Shown: positions 16,557-25,635 of the stretch, in pieces
Layout of the letters: every line of letters begins with the position of its first letter
Numbering within the stretch: the stretch's first letter is position 1
Origin: Eubacterium sp.
GTDB taxonomy: Bacteria; Bacillota_A; Clostridia; Peptostreptococcales; Anaerovoracaceae
Direction of reading: 5' to 3'
DNA length: 39,067 nucleotides
Assembly (NCBI GenBank): GCA_017425345.1
Contig: JAFOML010000044.1
Location: 1-39,067 of the forward strand
Program-made: the position numbers and the translations under genes
The notes under the pieces: model-generated
The model's database searches: none
What the model was told of the DNA's origin: nothing
What the model saw: the letters and a program-made list of their open reading frames with translations, nothing else

Positions 16557-17708
16557 ATGATGAAGACAGTTACGATCCTCGGCAGCACCGGATCGATCGG
16601 GACCCAGGCTCTGGATGTCATCGACCGCAATCCGGACCGCTTCCGGGTAGGCGCACTGGTGTGCGGCCATAATATAGAAAAATTACGCGGGCAGATCAGA
16701 AAGTATCGGCCCGCTCTTGCGGTATGCGCGGAAGCGGAAGATGCCGCCGCGCTTGCGAAGGAGTTTCCGGATGTGGAGCTGGCTTACGGACCGGAAGGTG
16801 CTGTCCTGGCAGCCGAGAGCGAGAGCGATCTTACGCTCAGCGCGATCACCGGGATCGCAGGACTTGCCCCTACTTACCATGCAATTCGCACCGGGCACGA
16901 TATCGCGCTTGCCAATAAAGAAACCCTGGTCACGGGCGGACGCATCATCATGGGCGCTGCTGCGGAGGAGGGCGTTGCAATGCTGCCGGTCGACAGCGAG
17001 CACAGCGCCATCTTTCAGTGCCTTGAGGGGAACCGGGACAAGGAGGTGCGGCGCATTCTGCTGACCGCATCTGGGGGTCCGTTCCGCGGTTACAGCCGGG
17101 AACAGCTCGCGGAAGTTACCGTGCAGCAGGCGCTGGCGCATCCGAACTGGAGCATGGGAAAGAAAGTAACGATCGACTCCGCTTCCATGATGAACAAGGG
17201 GCTGGAGATGATCGAGGCGAGATGGCTCTTTGATGTGGATATCGACCGGATCACCGTGCTCGTGCATCCGCAGTCGATCGTGCATTCAGCGGTCGAGTTC
17301 ATGGACACTTCCGTGCTGGCGCAGATGGGCGTGCCGGACATGCGGATCCCGATCAGCGTGGCGCTCGGGTATCCGGACAGGCTGGAGTTCCCGGCGGATA
17401 CAGCGCTGGACTTTTTTGGCAAAGCCTCGAACCTCACCTTCGAAAAACCGGATGAGGACGCGTTCCGCTGCCTTGCGCTCGCGCGAGACGCGATCCGGAC
17501 GGGCGGAAGCAGTCCGGTCGTCATGAACGCGGCAAACGAGGTGCTGGTACAGGCATTCCTCGATGGGAAGATCGGCTTCCTTGACATTCCGCGGTATATT
17601 GAAGAAGCGCTTTGCGAGGACACGTTCCGGGGAGAACCGGATCTGTCTGAGATCCTTGCGATCGACCGCGAGACCAGAAAGAAAGTGGAGAGTAAGATAG
17701 CATGCTGA
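16557..17708 (+). CDS. dxr: 1-deoxy-D-xylulose 5-phosphate reductoisomerase
   Basis: The 383-aa NADPH-dependent enzyme converts DXP to MEP, the committed step of the MEP isoprenoid pathway. It has the nucleotide-binding GSTGSIG near the N-terminus, the substrate and metal motifs NKETLVTGG and PVDSEHSAIFQ, and the family block LTASGGPFR, then PNWSMGKK and MMNKGLEMIEA. Two ATGs (16557, 16560) are in tandem; the ribosome site (AGGATAAG) is weak, so coupling to cdsA is likely. The 3' end overlaps rseP by 7 bases. Confidence 0.96.
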   Translation: MMKTVTILGSTGSIGTQALDVIDRNPDRFRVGALVCGHNIEKLRGQIRKYRPALAVCAEAEDAAALAKEFPDVELAYGPEGAVLAAESESDLTLSAITGIAGLAPTYHAIRTGHDIALANKETLVTGGRIIMGAAAEEGVAMLPVDSEHSAIFQCLEGNRDKEVRRILLTASGGPFRGYSREQLAEVTVQQALAHPNWSMGKKVTIDSASMMNKGLEMIEARWLFDVDIDRITVLVHPQSIVHSAVEFMDTSVLAQMGVPDMRIPISVALGYPDRLEFPADTALDFFGKASNLTFEKPDEDAFRCLALARDAIRTGGSSPVVMNAANEVLVQAFLDGKIGFLDIPRYIEEALCEDTFRGEPDLSEILAIDRETRKKVESKIAC

Positions 17709-18694
17709 CTGCGATCCTTGCTGTAATTCTATTCGTAATCCTGATCCTGCCGCACGAGTTCGGCCATTTTGTCGTGGCGAAATCGCTGGGCGTACAGGTG
17801 AACGAGTTCGCGTTCGGCATGGGCCCTGCCATCTGGAAGAAGCAGCGCGGCGAGACCACATACAGTGTTCGCATCTTTCCGATCGGTGGATTCTGCGCGA
17901 TGGAGGGCGAAGACGAGGAGTCAGATAACGAGCGCGCTTTCAACAACAAGCCGGCCTGGGTGAGGATTCTGGTGCTGTGCGCAGGCTCCGCCATGAATGT
18001 GCTGATCGCCGTCGTGATCATGTCCCTGCTGATGGGCTACTACGGAGCTGCTCTGACGACCGTGGATCAGGTCACGGAGGGTTCGCCGGCTGAGGCGGCA
18101 GGGCTCCGGACGGGCGACACGATCCTCTATGTGAACGACACAGAGATCGCGGAATGGTCTGACCTGTCCCCGACGCTTGCGGACGGCACAGAGAAGACGG
18201 TCGTGGTCGAACGGAACGGGGAAGAGGTGACGCTGACGATGACGCCGGTCGAGTTGGAAGGCCGCTATATCATCGGCGTTACACCGAAGGTCTCCCACAG
18301 CCCGGCGCTTGCAGTCCGGAACGGCTGCCGGGCTTCCCTGGCGATGCTGACCACGCTGTTCGACGCGCTGCGGCAGATCTTCACCGGAAAGGCATCCGCT
18401 GACGATCTGTCCGGACCGGTGGGAATGATTTCGCTGGTACACGAATCCCAGAGTCAGGGCGCCTATTTCTTCCTGTATCTGGTGGCATTCGTCAGCCTGA
18501 ATCTGGCGCTCTTCAACATGCTTCCGTTCCCGGCGCTGGACGGCGGACGGATCCTGTTCGTGTTCATCCGGCTCATCACCGGAAAAGCTGTCACCGATCA
18601 GATGGAAGGCGCGGTACATGCCGCTGGTATGATCCTGCTGCTGACCCTTCTGGTCTTTGTAACACATAATGATATTCTGAGGTTATTTCAATGA
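17702..18694 (+). CDS. rseP: RIP-type site-2 metalloprotease (RseP/RasP family)
   Basis: The 330-aa membrane zinc protease cleaves transmembrane segments, for example remnants of anti-sigma factors and signal peptides. HEFGH (18-22) lies in the first membrane helix, a PDZ domain spans about residues 100-165 (GSPAEAAGLRTGD), and the second active-site motif NMLPFPALDGGR lies near 270, with the metal-binding Asp. Length is shorter than E. coli RseP, which has two PDZ domains, and fits the one-PDZ Firmicute type. It overlaps dxr by 7 bases and ispG by 4 (ATGA). Confidence 0.94.
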   Translation: MLTAILAVILFVILILPHEFGHFVVAKSLGVQVNEFAFGMGPAIWKKQRGETTYSVRIFPIGGFCAMEGEDEESDNERAFNNKPAWVRILVLCAGSAMNVLIAVVIMSLLMGYYGAALTTVDQVTEGSPAEAAGLRTGDTILYVNDTEIAEWSDLSPTLADGTEKTVVVERNGEEVTLTMTPVELEGRYIIGVTPKVSHSPALAVRNGCRASLAMLTTLFDALRQIFTGKASADDLSGPVGMISLVHESQSQGAYFFLYLVAFVSLNLALFNMLPFPALDGGRILFVFIRLITGKAVTDQMEGAVHAAGMILLLTLLVFVTHNDILRLFQ

Positions 18695-19740
18695 GTAAAC
18701 AGGTCATTTGCCGGGACGTCGCAATTGGCGGCGGAGCGCCGGTTTCGATACAGTCCATGACGAATGTGGATTCCCGCAATGAGAAAGGCGTTCTGGAACA
18801 GATCGCCCGGATGAAGGACGCGGGCTGCCAGATCGTGCGGATCGCGGTTCCGGATCAGGAATCGCTGGACGTATTCGGCCGCATTCGCAAGAAGACGGAT
18901 ATGCCGCTTGTGGCAGACATTCACTTTGATTACCGCCTTGCGATCGGTTCAATCAAGGCAGGCGCAGATAAGATCCGCATCAATCCGGGAAATATCGGCA
19001 GCCGCGAACGCGTACAGAAGGTCGTGGACGCCGCAAAGGAGCACGGCATCCCGATCCGCGTGGGTGTGAACTCGGGATCGCTGGAGAAGGATATCGTCAA
19101 AAAGAACGGCGGTGTAACCGCAGAAGGGCTTGCGGAGAGCGCGCTCCGCAGCGCAGCGCTGGTGGAGGAGCTGGGATACGATAATCTGGTCCTCTCCATC
19201 AAATCATCGGATGTCGCGATGAACTACCGCGCCCATCTTCTCGCTGCGCAGAAAACGGAGCATCCGTTTCACATCGGGATCACGGAAGCCGGAACGATGC
19301 GCCGCGGCAAGGTCAAGTCCGCCGCGGGAATCGGCGCGCTGCTTCTGGCAGGCATCGGGGATACCATGCGCGTTTCGCTGACGGCAGACCCGGTAGAAGA
19401 AGTACGGTTTGCCAGAGAGATCCTGGAGAGTCTCGGAATCCGGAAGAGCCGCTACAATCTGGTATCCTGTCCGACCTGCGGAAGAACGAGAATCGATCTC
19501 GAAGCTCTGGCGGATGAGGTGGATCAGAGGCTTGCCGCATCGAAGAATCTTCCGGAAGGCCTGAAAATCGCGGTGATGGGCTGTGTCGTAAACGGCCCGG
19601 GAGAAGCGGCAGAAGCGGACTACGGATGCTGCGGCGGAGACGGAAAAGGCATCCTGATCGCGAAAGGACAGGTCGTGAAGACCGTGCCGGAGGAAGCGCT
19701 GGCAGATGAACTGATGCAATTGATAGAAAAACATGAATAA
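18691..19740 (+). CDS. ispG: 4-hydroxy-3-methylbut-2-enyl diphosphate synthase (flavodoxin/ferredoxin)
   Basis: The 349-aa [4Fe-4S] enzyme converts MEcPP to HMBPP in the MEP pathway. It has the TIM-barrel start PVSIQSMTNVDSRN and a C-terminal cluster domain with Cys260, Cys263 (SCPTCGRTRIDLE) and Cys298 (MGCVVNGPGEA), plus the Glu ligand just after. It overlaps rseP by 4 bases and polC by 8. With dxr it supplies isoprenoid precursors for the uppS reaction encoded upstream. Confidence 0.96.
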   Translation: MSKQVICRDVAIGGGAPVSIQSMTNVDSRNEKGVLEQIARMKDAGCQIVRIAVPDQESLDVFGRIRKKTDMPLVADIHFDYRLAIGSIKAGADKIRINPGNIGSRERVQKVVDAAKEHGIPIRVGVNSGSLEKDIVKKNGGVTAEGLAESALRSAALVEELGYDNLVLSIKSSDVAMNYRAHLLAAQKTEHPFHIGITEAGTMRRGKVKSAAGIGALLLAGIGDTMRVSLTADPVEEVRFAREILESLGIRKSRYNLVSCPTCGRTRIDLEALADEVDQRLAASKNLPEGLKIAVMGCVVNGPGEAAEADYGCCGGDGKGILIAKGQVVKTVPEEALADELMQLIEKHE

Positions 19741-22700
19741 ACTGCTGAAAGAAACCATTCACTGGAACGAAATCACATATATCGATCCCGCACGCGCGGA
19801 AGTTACGGTGCAGGAGGCTTTTCTCCATCAGGAGAGCAAGGTCCTGCATCTTTTGCTGCGCGCGAACTTCGTCCTGCCGGAGGAGGAAGAGCTGCGTGTC
19901 TGCCGGACGATCCGGGAGGCGCTCCCCGATATCGCGGGCGTTACGATCGTCTATAACTATGACAGAGAAGGCATGATCACCGAACCTGCGGAAACTCTCG
20001 CACAGGTGATCCGGCAGATCTTTCGGACCTGCGACTGCCCGATGAAGAACGCGGTGAAGCTGGACACGATGCAGATCGAGGACAGCAGCGTCCGGATCGC
20101 CTCGCTGGGAGAGGTCGCGACAGAGGAGCTGAACCGCACGATGGCCAGGACGATCGCAGCAAGGGTGCGCGATCTTCTCGGGAGAACGATCCGCATAGAA
20201 TTCTGCAACGACGAGACGCGCTATGCCGGAGTCGAGAAAGCCATGGAGGAACACGCGCAGAAGGTCCTGGCTGAAGCGCAGGCGGAGGTCAAAGCCGCCG
20301 AAAAGAAAGGCAGATCTTCTGCGAAGAAGGCGCCTGCGGAAGGACAGCCCTGGAACGGCGGAGGACGTACCAGAAGAAAGAACGGCCCGGTCGCGTATGA
20401 CGGCGCGATCCTCGGCCATCCGATAAGCGGACGGGAAACACCGCTTGGAGAACTGAAGCCGGAGAGCGGAAAGGTCATCGTAAGCGGCATGCTGTTCAAG
20501 ATCGAGACCCGGCCGATCCGCGGCGATAAGCTGATCGTCTCTCTTCTGATCACGGATAAGAAGACCTCGGCATGCCTGCGTTTCTTCCTGCAGGAGGATA
20601 AATGGCCGGAGGTCAGTGATAAGCTTTCACCGGGCACCTATCTCGCAGCGTCCGGAGAGACGGAGTGGAACCGCTACGATAACTGTCTGGATATCATGGT
20701 GCGCGACATCGTGGCGCGGGAAGCGCCAAAACGTGTCGACACGTGGGAAGGTCTGCGCCGTGTAGAGCTGCATGCGCACACCAAGATGAGCGCGATGGAC
20801 GGCCTGAACGAGGTGGATCAGCTCGTGAAGACCGCGGCCGGCTGGGGCCAGCCCGCGGTGGCGATCACCGATCACGGCGTGGTGCAGGGGTTCCCGGATG
20901 CCGCAGGCGCGGCGAAGAAGCTGGCCAAGAAGGGCCAGGAGATCAAAGTCATCTACGGCATGGAAGGCTATGTCTTCGAGGATTCGGACTGCATCCGTGA
21001 GGACGGTTCGATCGATTACAAAAAGAAGGGAACAAACCACATCATCCTGCTGGCGCGCACCCAGGAGGGTCTGAAGAACATCTATAAACTGGTTTCGATC
21101 TCGCACCTGAACTATTTCTACAAGCGGCCGAGACTGCCCAAGTCCGTGATCCGGAAGTACCGTGAGGGCATCATCATCGGATCGGCCTGCGAAGCAGGCG
21201 AGGTTTACCGCGCGATCCGCGACGGCAGGACCGAGGAGGAGATCGAGGCGATCGCTTCCTTCTACGACTATCTGGAGATCCAGCCGCTGATCAACAACCG
21301 GTTCATGATCGAGAACGGGATGGTATCCGACTGGGAGGAGCTCCGGAATATCAACCGCCGCATCGTTGCGCTGGCAGATAAGCTCGGCAAACCGGTCGTG
21401 GCGACGACCGACGCCCACTATGACGAGCCGGAGTCCGCGATCTACCGGAACATCCTGATGGCCGGCATGGGCTACAAGGATGCCGAGAACGGACAGGGAC
21501 TGTACATGCGGACGACCAACGAGATGATGGAGGAGTTCTCCTATCTGGGCGAGGAGACCGCTTACCGGGTCGTCATCGAAAATACCAATAAGATCGCAGA
21601 CATGATCGACGGAGGGATCAAACCGGTCCCGAGTGAAAAGTACCCGCCGAAGATCGACGGCGCGGAGGAGACGCTCCGCACGACCTGCATGAACAAGGCG
21701 CATGAGATCTATGGTGATCCGCTGCCGCCCGAGATCGGCGAGCGGCTCGACACAGAGCTGAACGCGATCATCAGCAATGGCTACGCGGTCATGTACGTAT
21801 CCGCGCAGATGCTCGTGCATAAATCCATGGAGGATGGTTACCTCGTCGGCTCCAGGGGATCGGTCGGATCCTCTTTTGCGGCAACGATGGCCGGGATCAC
21901 GGAGGTCAATCCGCTGGATCCGCACTACATCTGCCCGAAGTGCAAGCATCTCGAGTGGGGCGATATGAACCTGTACGACTGCGGGATCGACATGCCGGTA
22001 AAGGCGTGCCCCATCTGCGGCGCGGAGATGAAGCGGGACGGCTTTACGATCCCGTTCGCGACGTTCCTCGGATTCAAGGGGAACAAGGAGCCGGATATCG
22101 ACCTGAACTTCGCGGGTGAGTACCAGCCCAGAGCACATAAATACGTCGGGGAAATCTTCGGCGAAAAGAATGTGTTCAAAGCCGGAACGGTAGGAACCAT
22201 CGCGGACAAGACCGCTTACGGCTATGTCATGAAGTTTGCGGATGAGACCGGACGCCCGATCAACAAGTTTGAGGCGGACCGTCTCGCGATGGGCTGCACC
22301 GGCGTCAAGCGCACGACCGGCCAGCATCCGGGCGGCATCGTCATCGTGCCGGATGATCACGAGATCTATGAGTTCTGTCCGGTACAGCACCCGGCAAACG
22401 ACGTGAAGAGCGATATCATCACGACACATTTCGATTATCATAAGATCGACCAGAACCTGCTGAAGCTGGATATTCTGGGACATAACGTCCCGTCGATGAT
22501 CCGCCAGCTGCAGGATATGACCGGGATCGACCCAATGGACGTAGACCTGTCCGACCGGGAGGTCCTGACGATCTTCAACGGATTGGAAGCCCTGGATATC
22601 AAGGATCCGGACTACCGGTTCACACATGGGAGCTATGCAATCCCGGAGTTTGGGACTTCGTTCGTCCGGCAGATGCTGGACGATGCCAAGCCGGACAAGT

Positions 22701-23515
22701 TCGCGGATCTGGTGCGCATCTCCGGCTTCTCGCACGGAACCGACGTGTGGCTGAACAACGCGCAGGACTACATCCGGAGCGGCGTCGCGACGATGCGTGA
22801 GGTCATCTCCACCCGTGACGACATCATGAACTATCTGATCCTGAAGGGCGTCGAGAACGAGACCAGCTTCCGCATTATGGAGGACGTCCGTAAGCCGAAG
22901 CTGATCGTGACCGAGGAGGACGAACGGGTCATGAAGGAGCATGGCGTACCGGACTGGTATATCGATTCGTGCAAAAAGATCAAGTACATGTTCCCGCGCG
23001 CCCATGCGGTCGCCTATACGATGATGTCGTTCCGCATGGCGTGGTATAAGGTGTACTATCCGCAGGAGTTCTACGCGACGTTCTTTACCAGCGTGGCAGA
23101 CGACTTTAACGCGGATGTCATCCTGAAGGGGCCGCAGAGCGTGCTCGACCGGATGGATGAGATCACCATGATGGGCAATAACGCGACCGCCAAGAACAAG
23201 GACGAGCTGACGGTGCTCGAGGTCGCCTACGAGATGTACGCGCGCGGCTATGAGTTCCTGGATGCAAGGCTCGGTGAGTCAAAAGCGCTGAAATTCTGGG
23301 TTAAAGACGGAAAAGTGCAGCTGCCCTTCGTTGCGTTCGGGGGCGTGGGGGAGACGGCGGCAAAGTCTTTGTACGAGGAGAACGAAGTCAAGCCTTACGA
23401 CACCATCGAAGACGCCATGAACCGCGCGCACCTGTCCCGGTCGGTCGTGGATGTGCTCCGCAGCCACGGGGTGTTCGGAGACCTGCCGGAAACCGACCAG
23501 CTGAGCTGGTTCTAG
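19733..23515 (+). CDS. polC: DNA polymerase III PolC-type, apparently lacking the 3'-5' exonuclease domain
   Basis: The 1260-aa replicative polymerase is of Gram-positive type. Domains in order: an N-terminal domain (about 1-170), a charged linker, an OB fold (about 250-330), a PHP domain from HAHT (347-350) with ITDH and TTDAHY, the polymerase core with GSRGSVGSS, a zinc finger (Cys 734, 737, 750, 759/762), catalytic Asp788 and Asp790 (PDIDLNF) and Asp913 (LKLDILGH), and a C-terminal clamp-binding QLSWF. Usual PolC proteins are about 1430 aa, because a DEDDh proofreading exonuclease of about 190 aa is inserted in the PHP domain. Here residues about 412-434 link YGMEG directly to NHIILLARTQEGLKN, and no exonuclease motif (DxE, HNxxFD, HxAxxD) is found. 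The polymerase itself looks intact. It overlaps ispG by 8 bases. Confidence 0.95.
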   Translation: MNKLLKETIHWNEITYIDPARAEVTVQEAFLHQESKVLHLLLRANFVLPEEEELRVCRTIREALPDIAGVTIVYNYDREGMITEPAETLAQVIRQIFRTCDCPMKNAVKLDTMQIEDSSVRIASLGEVATEELNRTMARTIAARVRDLLGRTIRIEFCNDETRYAGVEKAMEEHAQKVLAEAQAEVKAAEKKGRSSAKKAPAEGQPWNGGGRTRRKNGPVAYDGAILGHPISGRETPLGELKPESGKVIVSGMLFKIETRPIRGDKLIVSLLITDKKTSACLRFFLQEDKWPEVSDKLSPGTYLAASGETEWNRYDNCLDIMVRDIVAREAPKRVDTWEGLRRVELHAHTKMSAMDGLNEVDQLVKTAAGWGQPAVAITDHGVVQGFPDAAGAAKKLAKKGQEIKVIYGMEGYVFEDSDCIREDGSIDYKKKGTNHIILLARTQEGLKNIYKLVSISHLNYFYKRPRLPKSVIRKYREGIIIGSACEAGEVYRAIRDGRTEEEIEAIASFYDYLEIQPLINNRFMIENGMVSDWEELRNINRRIVALADKLGKPVVATTDAHYDEPESAIYRNILMAGMGYKDAENGQGLYMRTTNEMMEEFSYLGEETAYRVVIENTNKIADMIDGGIKPVPSEKYPPKIDGAEETLRTTCMNKAHEIYGDPLPPEIGERLDTELNAIISNGYAVMYVSAQMLVHKSMEDGYLVGSRGSVGSSFAATMAGITEVNPLDPHYICPKCKHLEWGDMNLYDCGIDMPVKACPICGAEMKRDGFTIPFATFLGFKGNKEPDIDLNFAGEYQPRAHKYVGEIFGEKNVFKAGTVGTIADKTAYGYVMKFADETGRPINKFEADRLAMGCTGVKRTTGQHPGGIVIVPDDHEIYEFCPVQHPANDVKSDIITTHFDYHKIDQNLLKLDILGHNVPSMIRQLQDMTGIDPMDVDLSDREVLTIFNGLEALDIKDPDYRFTHGSYAIPEFGTSFVRQMLDDAKPDKFADLVRISGFSHGTDVWLNNAQDYIRSGVATMREVISTRDDIMNYLILKGVENETSFRIMEDVRKPKLIVTEEDERVMKEHGVPDWYIDSCKKIKYMFPRAHAVAYTMMSFRMAWYKVYYPQEFYATFFTSVADDFNADVILKGPQSVLDRMDEITMMGNNATAKNKDELTVLEVAYEMYARGYEFLDARLGESKALKFWVKDGKVQLPFVAFGGVGETAAKSLYEENEVKPYDTIEDAMNRAHLSRSVVDVLRSHGVFGDLPETDQLSWF

Positions 23516-23531
23516 CTTTGAAAAATAACGG

Positions 23532-23560
23532 TTGACACGGGTTTTCTGTTATGATAGTAT
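23532..23560 (+). promoter_or_regulatory. Promoter of the rimP-nusA-infB operon
   Basis: TTGACA (23532-23537) and TAGTAT (23555-23560) have a 17-base spacer, just after the polC stop. The start point would fall near 23567. Confidence 0.65.
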
Positions 23561-23567
23561 ACATATG

Positions 23568-23585
23568 TTGGAATTCCAATATTGG
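23568..23585. promoter_or_regulatory. Overlapping palindromes at the rimP transcription start
   Basis: Two perfect palindromes share a half: TTGGAATTCCAA (23568-23579) and CCAATATTGG (23576-23585). They start at the predicted start point, so they could be an operator or an early mRNA fold. No regulator is identified. Confidence 0.3.
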
Positions 23586-23594
23586 CAGACGTTA

Positions 23595-23617
23595 AAGAGT
23601 GGGCATGACCCACTCTT
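23595..23617 (+). terminator. Leader hairpin / possible attenuator before rimP
   Basis: A perfect 9-bp stem AAGAGTGGG (23595-23603) and CCCACTCTT (23609-23617) with a CATGA loop is followed by GCGTTTTG. It lies in the 5' leader, 30 bases before the rimP ATG, and looks like a weak intrinsic terminator that could attenuate the operon. Confidence 0.5.
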
Positions 23618-23646
23618 GCGTTTTGTAAAGCGAAAATGGAGAGAAA

Positions 23647-24126
23647 ATGGCTAAGGGGCAGATAAGAGATATCGTGACAGGGTACCTGACGGACTTCCTC
23701 GCGGAGAACGGTCTGGAACTCTATCATACCGATTTTAAGAAAGAAGGACGCGACTGGTATCTCAGGGTCTTCATCGACCGGAAGGATGCCGGAGAGGGCG
23801 AGTATGTCAGCACGGACGACTGTGAGAAGGTCAGCCGCTATCTGGAAGGCAGACTGGACGAGGACGATCCGATCCCGCAGAACTACTATCTGATGGTAAG
23901 TTCGCCGGGACTTGACAGACAGCTTTACGAACCGAAGGATTATGAGCGGTTTGCCGGAGAGCTGGTAGATGTGAAGCTGTATAAGAATTTTGAAGGAAGC
24001 AAGATCTGTTCGGGAGTGCTTGTCGGCCTCTCGGATGGAATCGTCACGATCCGTCTCGAAGACGGACGCGAAGCGGCCTTTCCGCTGGAAGAGGTTGCAA
24101 AGACAAACCTGGCAGTTGTTTTTTAA
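23647..24126 (+). CDS. rimP: Ribosome maturation factor RimP
   Basis: The 159-aa protein helps mature the 30S subunit. The N-terminal half contains DWYLRVFIDRKD and the conserved DDCEKVSRYLEGRLDEDD block, followed by YLMVSSPGLDRQL and a C-terminal Sm-like beta domain (VKLYKNFEG through RLEDGREAAFPLEEVAKTNL). Length is typical (about 150-160 aa). GGAGAG lies about 5 bases before the ATG. It is first in the operon with nusA, as in most Bacillota. Confidence 0.95.
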   Translation: MAKGQIRDIVTGYLTDFLAENGLELYHTDFKKEGRDWYLRVFIDRKDAGEGEYVSTDDCEKVSRYLEGRLDEDDPIPQNYYLMVSSPGLDRQLYEPKDYERFAGELVDVKLYKNFEGSKICSGVLVGLSDGIVTIRLEDGREAAFPLEEVAKTNLAVVF

Positions 24127-24140
24127 CGGAGGAGACACGG

Positions 24141-25349
24141 ATGAACAGAGAATTTATTGAGGCTTTGGAGGCACTGGAGAAGGAAAAACACATTTCCAAG
24201 GACGTCCTGCTGGAGACGATCGAGTCTGCACTGGTCTCTGCATATAAGAAGAATTACGGAACCTCGCAGAATGTACGCGTGGTCATCGATGAAGAAGATG
24301 GTGACATCGCCGTGCTGATGCGTAAGGATATCGTGGCGGAAGAGGATATCGAGGATGATATGATCCAGATGAGCCTGGAAGAGGCGCACGAGATCGACCC
24401 CCGTTACGAGATCGGAGACGCGATCGAGTTCGCGGTCACACCGAGAGATTTCGGACGCATCGCGGCGCAGACGGCGAAGCAGGTCGTGGTGCAGCGGATC
24501 CGCGAGGCAGAGAGAGGAATGATCTATGATGATTTTGTCACCAGACAGGGCGAACTCATCACGGGTACCGTTCAGAGAAAGAGCGGTCAGACCTTGTTCA
24601 TCAATATCGGCCGCGCGGAAGGCATCCTTCCCGCGAACGAGCAGGTGCCGGGAGAGCATTTTGAAGTGCACCAGCGCCTGAAGGTCTATATCATGGACGT
24701 CAAGAAGACCACCAAGGGACCGCAGGTATTCCTGTCCCGTTCCCATCCGGGTCTTGTCAAGACGCTGTTTGAACTGGAAGTTCCGGAGATTCAGGACGGC
24801 ATCGTGGAGATCCGCGGAATCGCCAGAGAGGCAGGATCCCGCACCAAGATGGCAGTCTTCTCCGAGGATGAGAATATCGATCCGGTCGGTTCCTGCGTCG
24901 GAACCCGCGGCAGCCGTGTACAGGCCGTCGTTGATGAGCTGAACGGTGAGAAGATCGATATCATAAACTGGAGCGACGATCCGGCAGAGCTGATCGGAAA
25001 CGTACTCAGCCCGGCCAGCGTGGAAGAGGTTATCATCGATGATTACGATGAGATGATGGCGACGGCAGTCGTTCCGGATTATCAGCTGTCTCTTGCGATC
25101 GGTAAGCAGGGACAGAACGTCAGACTGGCAGCGAAGGTCAGCGGCTGGAAGATTGATATCAAGAGCCACACGCAGTACCAGGATATGCTGGATGCCGGTG
25201 TGTATGATGAGGAAGAGGATTTTGAAGAGGAGTACTTCGAAGAAGAACCTTTAGAAGAAGATGTGATCCTCACCGAGGCGGAAGAAGAACCGGTAGAAAC
25301 AGAGGACGTATTCGAAGAAGACGAGGAAGAGGAATCTGAGGAGGCGTAA
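24141..25349 (+). CDS. nusA: Transcription termination/antitermination factor NusA
   Basis: The 402-aa protein binds RNA polymerase and nascent RNA to modulate pausing and termination. The N-terminal domain (about 1-125) starts MNREFIEALEALEKEK. An S1 domain (about 133-200) contains TGTVQRKSGQTLFINIGRAEG, and two KH domains follow (VGSCVGTRGSRVQAV and LAIGKQGQNVRLAAK). The last 50 or so residues are a very acidic Glu/Asp tail, which can modulate RNA binding. GGAGGAG precedes the ATG. It sits 14 bases after rimP and 1 base before rnpM. Confidence 0.97.
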   Translation: MNREFIEALEALEKEKHISKDVLLETIESALVSAYKKNYGTSQNVRVVIDEEDGDIAVLMRKDIVAEEDIEDDMIQMSLEEAHEIDPRYEIGDAIEFAVTPRDFGRIAAQTAKQVVVQRIREAERGMIYDDFVTRQGELITGTVQRKSGQTLFINIGRAEGILPANEQVPGEHFEVHQRLKVYIMDVKKTTKGPQVFLSRSHPGLVKTLFELEVPEIQDGIVEIRGIAREAGSRTKMAVFSEDENIDPVGSCVGTRGSRVQAVVDELNGEKIDIINWSDDPAELIGNVLSPASVEEVIIDDYDEMMATAVVPDYQLSLAIGKQGQNVRLAAKVSGWKIDIKSHTQYQDMLDAGVYDEEEDFEEEYFEEEPLEEDVILTEAEEEPVETEDVFEEDEEEESEEA

Positions 25350-25350
25350 G

Positions 25351-25635
25351 GTGAGCCGGAAGAAAGCAGCCGGTTCCGCAAGAGTACCGATGCGCCGCTG
25401 CATCGGATGTATGGAATCGAAGCCGAAGGGCGAACTTCAGCGGATCGCTTTCTATGAAGGACAGCTTTCCGTGGATCCGACCGGAAAGGCGAAAGGCCGG
25501 GGCGTGTACCTCTGCAGAAAGCAGGAGTGCATCGAGCTGGCGAAGAAAAAGCATGCGCTGCAGAGAAACTTTAAACAGAACTTTGCAAGCGAGATCACAG
25601 ATCCGTTATTTGAGGAGTTATTGCATGATCAGTAA
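25351..25635 (+). CDS. rnpM: YlxR-family protein (RNase P modulator RnpM)
   Basis: The 94-aa basic protein starts with GTG at 25351, directly after the nusA stop. The family motif RRCIGCMESKPKGEL lies near residues 16-30, and GRGVYLCRKQECIELAKKK near 54-72. In Bacillus subtilis the YlxR protein binds the RNase P RNA and has been named RnpM; it is nearly always encoded between nusA and ylxQ, as here. The overlap with the next gene (11 bases) suggests coupled translation. Confidence 0.9.
   Translation: MSRKKAAGSARVPMRRCIGCMESKPKGELQRIAFYEGQLSVDPTGKAKGRGVYLCRKQECIELAKKKHALQRNFKQNFASEITDPLFEELLHDQ

Noticed and set aside
20950..21040. Frameshift or assembly gap as cause of the missing PolC exonuclease
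   Set aside because: The reading frame is continuous and the linker is in family-like sequence on both sides; no remnants of exonuclease motifs occur in other frames nearby. An assembly deletion cannot be fully excluded.
20627..23005. A 792-codon open frame antisense to polC
   Set aside because: It mirrors the GC-rich codon pattern of polC, has no ribosome site and shows no recognisable domain. Similar long antisense frames lie over pnp (33440-35566), truB-ribF (30835-32907) and infB, and are rejected for the same reason.
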